DNA of 28,591 bases, taken from Clostridia bacterium. GTDB taxonomy: Bacteria; Bacillota; Clostridia; Oscillospirales; Acutalibacteraceae. The notes beneath the pieces are model-generated. The model was not told the DNA's origin. It ran no database searches and saw nothing but the letters and a program-made list of their open reading frames with translations. This document shows positions 7,101 to 12,507 of the stretch, piece by piece. The stretch covers positions 1-28,591 of the forward strand of contig CAADUC010000036.1 of the NCBI GenBank assembly GCA_900752115.1, in the 5' to 3' direction. Positions within the stretch are counted from its first letter, which is position 1, and each line of letters starts with the position of its first letter. Position numbers and translations under genes: made by a program.

Positions 7101-8159
7101 TTGAAAAATCTTCTCGTCACCGGTGGGGCCGGGTTTATCGGCTCGAATTTTATCCAATACATATTGGCGCAGGCGCCAAGCTGCGCTTTGATTCTCAATC
7201 TGGACCTGTTAACCTACGCCGGAAATTTGGAAAACCTGAAAGAGGCGGAAAACGACCCCCGCTACCGCTTTATCCGCGGGGATGTGCGGAACGCTGCGCT
7301 GGTGGACCGTATCTTCCAGGAATATGACATTGACACTGTGGTTCACTTTGCGGCGGAATCGCATGTAGACCGGAGTATTGTTGACCCGCAGATCTTCCTC
7401 ACCACGAATATTCTCGGCACCCAAACCCTGCTGGACGCCGCGAAAAAGCACTGGAGCCTGCGGCCAGAGGACAAGCATTGCCGGGAGTACAGGCCGGGTG
7501 TGAAGTACCTGCAGGTTTCCACCGACGAGGTCTATGGCGCGCTGGGAAAGACGGGAATGTTCACAGAAACCACGCCCCTTTCTCCCAACAGCCCCTATTC
7601 CGCCTCCAAGGCCAGCGCCGATCTGTTTGTGAGGGCCTACCACGAAACCTTCGGTCTGCCGGTGAACATCACCCGCTGCTCCAACAACTACGGCCCGTAT
7701 CAATTTCCCGAAAAGCTGATCCCCCTTATGATTCACAATGCCCAGCAGAACAAGCCTTTGCCGGTATACGGGGACGGTATGCAGGTGCGGGACTGGCTGC
7801 ATGTGAGCGACCATTGCTCCGCCATTTATACTGTTTTGCAAAAGGGGAAGGACGGGGAAATTTATAACATCGGCGGAAACAATGAGAAAGCCAATATCGA
7901 CATTGTCAGGCTGATTCTGGCAGAGCTTGACCGGCCGGAAAGCCTCATTCAGCATGTGGCGGATCGCCCAGGCCATGACCGCCGCTATGCCATCGACAAC
8001 ACAAAGATTACCACCCAGCTGGGCTGGAAGCCGTCCTATACCTTCGAGCAGGGAATCCGGGAAACCATCGCCTGGTATCTGGAGCATCAGGAGTGGATGG
8101 AGCATGTTACCTCAGGCGAGTACCAGGCCTATTACAAGAATTTTTATGAGGAAGGATAG
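7101..8159 (+). CDS. rfbB: dTDP-glucose 4,6-dehydratase
   Basis: RmlB/RfbB converts dTDP-glucose to dTDP-4-keto-6-deoxy-glucose with bound NAD. It is an extended short-chain dehydrogenase: nucleotide-binding VTGGAGFIGSNF at the start, DLLTYAGNLENL, HFAAESHVDRSI, VSTDEVYGALG with the catalytic Thr/Asp/Glu region, and YSASKASADLFVRAYHETF with the catalytic Tyr and Lys. I place the start at TTG 7101 (MKNLLVTGG), which matches the family N-terminus and has GGATGGGG just upstream. ATG 7077 and 7089 are in frame, but 7077 lies within the end of rfbA without a ribosome site and 7089 has its AAGG directly adjacent. It is last in the operon; a terminator follows at 8370. Confidence 0.93.
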   Translation: MKNLLVTGGAGFIGSNFIQYILAQAPSCALILNLDLLTYAGNLENLKEAENDPRYRFIRGDVRNAALVDRIFQEYDIDTVVHFAAESHVDRSIVDPQIFLTTNILGTQTLLDAAKKHWSLRPEDKHCREYRPGVKYLQVSTDEVYGALGKTGMFTETTPLSPNSPYSASKASADLFVRAYHETFGLPVNITRCSNNYGPYQFPEKLIPLMIHNAQQNKPLPVYGDGMQVRDWLHVSDHCSAIYTVLQKGKDGEIYNIGGNNEKANIDIVRLILAELDRPESLIQHVADRPGHDRRYAIDNTKITTQLGWKPSYTFEQGIRETIAWYLEHQEWMEHVTSGEYQAYYKNFYEEG

Positions 8160-8369
8160 AAATACTGCTTCCAACTGGCGCCAAACGGTAGGAACCAAAA
8201 TAATTTCCCATCGGATTTTTCTTTGAGATAGGATCGCAGCAATGCTGGAGAACGCTTCCGTTGAGAATGCTGTTCCTTGTTTACTGCTGCGCAAAATCTG
8301 AATGCAAAGGCGTTTTTCATATCACTGTCAAATTAATTCACATGGCGAAAGAGACGGAAATGGGCGAAA

Positions 8370-8410
8370 AACAACGGAGGCCATTTTGGATGCTCTCCGT
8401 TGTTTTTTTG
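8370..8410 (+). terminator. Intrinsic terminator after the sugar operon
   Basis: AACAACGGAG (8370-8379) and CTCCGTTGTT (8395-8404) form a perfect 10-bp stem followed by a run of T. It lies 210 bp beyond rfbB and just before the promoter of the quorum-sensing locus. I see no gene in 8160-8369. Confidence 0.85.
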
Positions 8411-8426
8411 TCGTGATTTTTCTGAC

Positions 8427-8461
8427 TAACACAATCTGCCGCCGATAAGGTACAATATCCT
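8427..8461 (+). promoter_or_regulatory. Candidate LytTR operator repeats
   Basis: ACAATCTGCC (8431) and ACAATATCC (8452) share the ACAAT start and lie exactly 21 bp apart, two DNA turns. That matches the direct-repeat spacing of AgrA/LytTR-type binding sites. They overlap the expected -35 position of the promoter before the response-regulator gene, so autoregulation is plausible. The match is short and the call is tentative. Confidence 0.3.
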
Positions 8462-8479
8462 ACCAAATCGTGATATAAT
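8451..8479 (+). promoter_or_regulatory. Promoter of the response regulator/kinase pair
   Basis: An extended -10, TGATATAAT, lies at 8471-8479 with a consensus TATAAT. The hexamer 17 bp upstream (TACAAT, 8451) is a poor -35, as expected for an activator-dependent promoter. It lies about 50 bp before the response-regulator start. Confidence 0.6.
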
Positions 8480-8531
8480 ATAAAAAAGCTTCTAAAAACT
8501 GAGAAAATCAGGTGGATTTGGAGGATGCATA

Positions 8532-9278
8532 ATGAATCTGATTATTTGTGACGACAATCCGATAGAACTGCAGAGACTGCAGGAAAGACTGGAAGCCTAC
8601 GAAAAAGAAAGCAACAAAAATATACGGACTGTTCCGTATGAACATAGTACGATCCTTTATGATGATTTAGACAGAAAGCAGATGGGTGATCTTTACATTC
8701 TTGATATTGATATGCCTGGTATAAGTGGTCTTGAATTGGCGCAGAAAATTCATGCAATGGATATGAACATTCCTGTGATCTTCCTGACTTCGCATCCTGA
8801 GTATGCCTCCTCCGCATTTAAAGTACAGGCATTTCGCTATGTTTCAAAAATGCAGATCGAAACGGAATTATGGGAAGCTGTGGACAGTGCAATCGAATAC
8901 CGGGAAAAGCTGTGTAAGTTTTCCTGTCTGACGTTTAAATCAGATGGAAATTGCTATCGTATTCCTTATGACCAAATTCAATATGCGAAAAAAGCGGGGA
9001 AAAATATCGAGCTGCATACACTTTTTAGAAACTTTCTGTATCGAGATGAAATGAGAAGACTGCTGGAAGCGTTGAACGACAGTCGATTTGTGCGGATTGA
9101 CCGAGGCTGTATGGTCAATTTGGATTTTGTTGAGGGATACTCGGAGCATTTTGTCCGGATCGCAGGAGTTCCCGAATTGTCTATCAGCAGAAGAATGCTG
9201 CCGGATTTCAAGCGTGCCTTTGCGAGAAGATGGATGGCGGATATCGCTCAAAGGGAAAAGGGGGCAAGCTCCACATGA
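8532..9278 (+). CDS. LytTR-family response regulator (AgrA-like)
   Basis: The product is 248 residues. A receiver domain spans about 1-120 with the acidic pair in IICDDNP and the phospho-acceptor Asp58 in LYILDIDMPGISG; FRYVSK holds the conserved Lys. A LytTR DNA-binding domain covers about 135-240 (YRIPYDQIQYAKKAGKNIEL, then RFVRIDRGCMVNLDFV). It should receive phosphate from the adjacent GHKL kinase and control transcription, probably of agrBD and its own gene. Start ATG has GGAGG 7 nt upstream. Its stop overlaps the kinase ATG (ATGA), so the pair is coupled. The order regulator, kinase, AgrB, AgrD is inverted relative to the classical agrBDCA order. Confidence 0.9.
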   Translation: MNLIICDDNPIELQRLQERLEAYEKESNKNIRTVPYEHSTILYDDLDRKQMGDLYILDIDMPGISGLELAQKIHAMDMNIPVIFLTSHPEYASSAFKVQAFRYVSKMQIETELWEAVDSAIEYREKLCKFSCLTFKSDGNCYRIPYDQIQYAKKAGKNIELHTLFRNFLYRDEMRRLLEALNDSRFVRIDRGCMVNLDFVEGYSEHFVRIAGVPELSISRRMLPDFKRAFARRWMADIAQREKGASST

Positions 9279-10597
9279 ATCCTGTGCTTGAAATAGTAGC
9301 AACCGCAATCGAAAGTGTTTTGTGTCTCAGTGCAGTTACCGAAATGTCGGGAAAGCGTTACGGCGGACGGAAGCATCTGGCTTTGCTGCTCAGCCTCGCC
9401 GCGGGAATGACGGGAGTCATATCGATTTTGAATCGAATTCAAGCTTTTTCTTTTGGAACAGTTATTGTAGGCATGCTGTATATTGTGTGTGGCACAAAAT
9501 GGTCATCCACAGGACGTCTGTTGCTTCGCGTTACCAGCTGTGTAATCGTGCTCTTTTTTCTCCACAGTATAGACTATATCATTGGTTTCTCATCAGCGCT
9601 ATTATTAGGCAAGTCCCCGTCGATTTATCAAGGATTTGATTATATGATGCACGATGATAAAACGAGACTTCTTTATACAATAGTTAATAAATCTTTCCAA
9701 ATCGTTTTGCTAATTATTCTCCGACCACACCTAAAGCACTTTAGATTATTATCAAAACGACATCTATGGGTTTTATTGTCTACAATGCTGTTAGCTTATG
9801 TTATTATGTCATCCCTAGTGCAAATGATTATAACTGACTCGCTATATGTGATGCAAATAGCGGTGATTTTCTCCTGGCTTTTTATTATGATTGCTATGCT
9901 CTCGTGCATATTTATTGTAATATTGTTTTCAAGATACCAAGAAGAAAAAAATAGAAACAGCTTATCCCTGTTGGCCAATCAGCTGATGGAAAAGAATTAT
10001 CAGGGACTGGCTGCAAGTCAACTCACACTCTCCAAGCAGCTTCATGATTTCGGGAATCACCTGAAAACGCTGGAAGCTCTCGCTGCAGATAGTCCGAAGG
10101 CTCAGGAATATATTTCTCAGCTCTTGAGGGCCACATATAAAAACACGCCACGCTGCAGAAGTGGAAATGATGTTATTGACGCCATTGTGAATTGCAAAGC
10201 GGCGGAAGCGGAAGAAAAAAAGATTGCGTTTACTTTTTCCGTACATCTGACCTCGGCTATCTATATTCCTTCCATTGATCTCTGCGCTGTTTTGTCAAAT
10301 CAATTGGATAATGCGCTGGAAGCAAGCCAGAAAATTGCGAAGGAACAGGAGCGATATGTAAAAGTGGTGATCGAACAAAAAGGAAATTTTTTATCCTTCC
10401 ATGTTGAGAACAGAACCGACAGAGATCCGTTTGATTCCACAGGAGGCCTTCCCAGCACCAAGACGGACCCTGCCTTGGTACATGGTCTTGGAATCCAGAA
10501 CATCACGGAAACTGTGGAGAAACATCTTGGATCGCTCGAAAACAGCTATCATGACCATGTGTTTATCTCTTTTGCCGTCATGCAGAATACCATTTAG
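9275..10597 (+). CDS. GHKL-type sensor histidine kinase (AgrC-like)
   Basis: The product is 440 residues. About six hydrophobic segments fill residues 1-220 and form the membrane sensor that should bind the cyclic peptide. The cytoplasmic HPK10-type kinase has the H-box QLHDFGNHL with phospho-acceptor His257 at the HDxxNH position, an N-box LSNQLDNALEAS and a G-box HGLGIQNI; the usual second Asp-box is short, as in AgrC. The ATG at 9275 is chosen because it overlaps the regulator stop and AAGGGGG lies upstream; a longer in-frame reading from 9230 would lie inside the regulator gene. It has an AgrC-like layout and lies immediately upstream of agrB. Confidence 0.9.
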   Translation: MNPVLEIVATAIESVLCLSAVTEMSGKRYGGRKHLALLLSLAAGMTGVISILNRIQAFSFGTVIVGMLYIVCGTKWSSTGRLLLRVTSCVIVLFFLHSIDYIIGFSSALLLGKSPSIYQGFDYMMHDDKTRLLYTIVNKSFQIVLLIILRPHLKHFRLLSKRHLWVLLSTMLLAYVIMSSLVQMIITDSLYVMQIAVIFSWLFIMIAMLSCIFIVILFSRYQEEKNRNSLSLLANQLMEKNYQGLAASQLTLSKQLHDFGNHLKTLEALAADSPKAQEYISQLLRATYKNTPRCRSGNDVIDAIVNCKAAEAEEKKIAFTFSVHLTSAIYIPSIDLCAVLSNQLDNALEASQKIAKEQERYVKVVIEQKGNFLSFHVENRTDRDPFDSTGGLPSTKTDPALVHGLGIQNITETVEKHLGSLENSYHDHVFISFAVMQNTI

Positions 10598-10645
10598 GAC
10601 TATTTTACTACATTTCGTCCAAATGAAACATATTTCTCTGCAATG

Positions 10646-10654
10646 TGCTATAAT
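10646..10654 (+). promoter_or_regulatory. Extended -10 promoter of agrBD
   Basis: TGCTATAAT is an extended -10 with consensus TATAAT at 10649-10654, 30 bp before the agrB start, in the 86-bp gap after the kinase gene. No good -35 is seen, which fits activation by the response regulator. An inverted GGAC/GTCC pair frames 10597-10620 upstream. Confidence 0.55.
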
Positions 10655-10683
10655 ATTTTAAATTCATCAAATGGATGGATTGC

Positions 10684-11382
10684 ATGTCGCTGTATCATTG
10701 CGCAGATTTCTGTGCTGAAAAGCTGATTCAGCATACCAATACTCCTTCCTCTCACAAACCCGTCTTTCGCTATGGGATTGAATTGACACTTTCTACTCTT
10801 TCTTCCATTCTATCTGTTCTGTTCCTTTCTTTGCTCTTCGATGCGATAGTTGAAACTGTTGTGTTCCTGACAGTATATATGAGCTTGCGTATTTGGAGCG
10901 GAGGATATCACGCCAAGACATACGCGCGGTGTTTTCTCAGCACCAATCTTACCTATTTGGCGGTTTTCGCTTTTTCCAGAATGCTTCCTGCTTTGGAGAG
11001 CGTATGGCCTTCTCTAATTTTACTCTTTGCAGCTAACATTGTAATTTTTGTGCGGGCTCCTGTAAGAAACGAGCATCATCCTCTGTCGGAGGAAAGATAC
11101 CGCAGAAATAGGAGAATTGCACGAACTCTGCTTCTGATATACGACTTCGTGTTTGTTTTATTGTTGATTTTCCAGAATAAACTCATATTTATCTTTTCGG
11201 CATCTGAGGCAGCCGTTGCTGCTCTTATGATTATTCCAATGCTAAAACAATGGAGGGAAAAGATGTCTAGTATTTGGTCTATGCTCGCTTCTTTGATTGA
11301 GGGGATCGCTGCCATGGGAGCAGGAATGGCTTCAATGGCTATGAATTACGAACCCGAACTCCCCGAAGAGCTGAGAAAGTAA
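10684..11382 (+). CDS. agrB: AgrB-type peptide endopeptidase with in-frame AgrD extension
   Basis: AgrB is the membrane cysteine protease that cuts the AgrD C-terminus and helps form the peptide ring. Residues 1-193 are a normal AgrB: several membrane helices and the catalytic segment RIWSGGYHAKTYARC with His76 and Cys83. No stop follows; the same frame continues for 39 codons that have every feature of AgrD except Cys, so the full frame would be a 232-residue AgrB-AgrD fusion. The start at 10684 is chosen over 10675 because GGATGG lies 5 nt upstream. The fusion could be a read-through product beside separately started AgrD. It has its own promoter and a terminator after the stop. Confidence 0.88.
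   Translation: MSLYHCADFCAEKLIQHTNTPSSHKPVFRYGIELTLSTLSSILSVLFLSLLFDAIVETVVFLTVYMSLRIWSGGYHAKTYARCFLSTNLTYLAVFAFSRMLPALESVWPSLILLFAANIVIFVRAPVRNEHHPLSEERYRRNRRIARTLLLIYDFVFVLLLIFQNKLIFIFSASEAAVAALMIIPMLKQWREKMSSIWSMLASLIEGIAAMGAGMASMAMNYEPELPEELRK
11263..11382 (+). CDS. agrD: AgrD-like autoinducer precursor nested in agrB, Ser in place of Cys
   Basis: An internal ATG has a strong ribosome site, GGAGGG, with 5-nt spacing, so a 39-residue peptide can be made separately from AgrB. It has the AgrD plan: an N-terminal amphipathic helix (MSSIWSMLASLIEGIAAMG), a short core, and an acidic tail YEPELPEEL like YEPxxP and HQPEEP tails of Listeria and clostridial AgrD. By that alignment the core is SMAMN (residues 24-28), with Ser24 where Cys normally forms the thiolactone. 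A lactone ring is therefore predicted. The whole peptide has no Cys. The Ser codon is TCA, so it is not one base from a Cys codon. The exact N-terminal end of the mature signal is unknown. Confidence 0.8.
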   Translation: MSSIWSMLASLIEGIAAMGAGMASMAMNYEPELPEELRK

Positions 11383-11402
11383 GCGAAGGAAGTCTTTCGA
11401 TG

Positions 11403-11454
11403 ACCCCGGAAATTCAAGGTGAAATCGCCCTGGATCTTCCGGGGTTCTTTTTTT
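11403..11454 (+). terminator. Intrinsic terminator after agrBD
   Basis: ACCCCGGAA (11403-11411) and TTCCGGGGT (11437-11445) form a perfect 9-bp stem, followed by TCTTTTTTT. It closes the quorum-sensing locus 20 bp after the stop codon. Confidence 0.88.
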
Positions 11455-11494
11455 ATATTCAAACAATCCTGTAATTTACCCAAAATCCCGCTCG

Positions 11495-11537
11495 CCTCCG
11501 GCAATCTGAATTTTCCAAATTCAGATTGTATCGGAGG
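11495..11537 (+). promoter_or_regulatory. Hairpin that sequesters the ribosome site of the sigma-like gene
   Basis: CAATCTGAATTT (11502-11513) and AAATTCAGATTG (11517-11528) form a perfect 12-bp stem with a TCC loop. Outside it CCTCCG (11495-11500) pairs with CGGAGG (11532-11537), which is the Shine-Dalgarno sequence of the next gene. Together this gives 18 base pairs with a small internal loop. The mRNA would hide its ribosome site, suggesting translational control; the DNA palindrome could equally bind a dimeric protein. Confidence 0.7.
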
Positions 11538-11544
11538 TATTTTT

Positions 11545-11973
11545 ATGCCTTATAACAAGGCGCGGGCCGAAAAGGAATGGCTCGCATGGAAAACGGCGGA
11601 GGAAGTAAAGCTCCGCGAGTTGGGCGTGGACGAAGAGACAATCCAGCGCCTTCATACATACGATTGGATGGAGTTCAATCGGGAGCGCCGCTATCTGCAG
11701 CGGTGGGCAGAGTGGCCAGCGGAACAGAGTCCTTCTTTCACAGAACAGATAGAATTGCGGATTCGGGATCCGGAGTCACTTCTGGACAGTATCGAAAAAG
11801 AAAAACTTCTCGACATACTGCGCTGTACTGAGCGCCGTACGCTTGCCGCACTTCTGCTCAAAATGGAAGGATTCAGCGAGCGGGAAATTGCCTCTCGAAC
11901 CGGGCTGTCTGTCAACGCGATTTCTCTTCGATTAAACAGACTCAGAAAAAAATTAAAAAAATATTTGGAGTGA
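11545..11973 (+). CDS. Sigma-70 region 4-like HTH protein of mobile elements
   Basis: The product is 142 residues. The N-terminal part (KARAEKEWLAWKTAEEVKLRELG, HTYDWMEFNRERRY) matches my memory of a small family common in clostridial mobile elements. The C-terminal 40 residues form a sigma region 4/LuxR-like HTH: LLLKMEGFSEREIASRTGLS, then VNAISLRLNRLRKKLKKYLE. Regions 1-3 of a sigma factor are absent, so it more likely acts as a transcription regulator than as a full sigma factor. The ATG has GGAGG 7 nt upstream, buried in a hairpin. It opens the module that leads to the helicase and the serine recombinase, and could control them. Confidence 0.75.
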   Translation: MPYNKARAEKEWLAWKTAEEVKLRELGVDEETIQRLHTYDWMEFNRERRYLQRWAEWPAEQSPSFTEQIELRIRDPESLLDSIEKEKLLDILRCTERRTLAALLLKMEGFSEREIASRTGLSVNAISLRLNRLRKKLKKYLE

Positions 11974-11989
11974 GAGAAAGATTTTGCCC

Positions 11990-12400
11990 TTTCCCACGGG
12001 CTATAGAGTGAAGGGAAAAAATAAGACCCTTTCTCTGAACCTTGAAAACCACATATCAGCCATGCGGGTACGTTCCCGTCTGAGCGAGCGACGCCGGGGA
12101 AAACGCCGGGATAGCGCCGCAATGCAGCCGCTTTCCTCTTTTGGAGGAAGCGACCTGTGTTGTTGGCGTTGGAGCGATTCCTTTTGCCCGGAGGGAGGCG
12201 CGGCACGCCTCTTTCGCCATGACCTCAGACGAGGCTGAGATACTCACAATCGTTTGCCCACACGTCAGATGGGTCGGCTGCCTCCGGGTTGTAATCAGGA
12301 AGACCCTCAGAAGGCCGGTGGGAGGTCTGTATGCCGCAGACCTGCCTGCATGGTTCCCACAAGCGCCGGGGGTGCGGGCAGCAAATACGGCACTGAAATA
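11990..12400 (+). ncRNA. Candidate structured non-coding RNA upstream of the helicase gene
   Basis: No convincing gene fills 11974-12507, yet the stretch is packed with local hairpins in one orientation: GCGGG/CCCGT (about 12064-12077), CGCTT-CCTC/GAGGAAGCG (12129-12152), GAGGCG/CGCCTC (12195-12211), CTCAG/CTGAG (12224-12239) and AGGTCTG/CAGACCT (12323-12343). A CGCCGGG direct repeat lies near 12090-12110. I recall very similar sequence next to such sigma-like genes in other clostridial elements, but this is memory and not a search. Short ORFs such as 12141-12401 cross it without ribosome sites. Ends and strand are estimates. Confidence 0.4.
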
Positions 12401-12416
12401 GAAAAAACAAAATAGA

Positions 12417-12428
12417 AAATTCAGATTG
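12417..12428 (+). repeat. Second copy of the 12-bp half-palindrome
   Basis: AAATTCAGATTG here is identical to the right arm of the hairpin at 11517-11528, whose left arm is its inverse. The two sites flank the sigma-like gene and the structured non-coding region. It may be a binding site for the sigma-like protein or another element protein. Confidence 0.5.
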
Positions 12429-12432
12429 CCGT

Positions 12433-12487
12433 TGACGGCGAATCCGTGCGGCGCGGCCCAAAACCGCGCCGCATCAGTTTGCCGTCA
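12433..12487 (+). promoter_or_regulatory. Large symmetric hairpin before the helicase ribosome site
   Basis: TGACGGC (12433-12439) pairs with GCCGTCA (12481-12487); a 7x7 internal loop follows; TGCGGCGCGG (12447-12456) pairs with CCGCGCCGCA (12464-12473) around a 7-nt loop. A local alternative fold exists at GCCGTTGACGGC (12428-12439). It ends 6 nt before the GGGAGGGG ribosome site of the helicase gene. It could be a switch in the mRNA leader or a DNA hairpin used in replication or transfer. Confidence 0.5.
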
Positions 12488-12507
12488 GCCATTGGGAGGG
12501 GTGCGCC

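Noticed and set aside
11545..11973. Sigma-like gene as the missing C-terminal half of sigK
   Set aside because: It is on the opposite strand and has its own start; its HTH lacks the SigK region 4 signature (TQREIAKELGISRSYVSRIE).
12141..12401. 86-codon ORF within the structured non-coding region
   Set aside because: No ribosome site, odd composition, and it overlaps several strong hairpins; more likely chance reading of a structured RNA.
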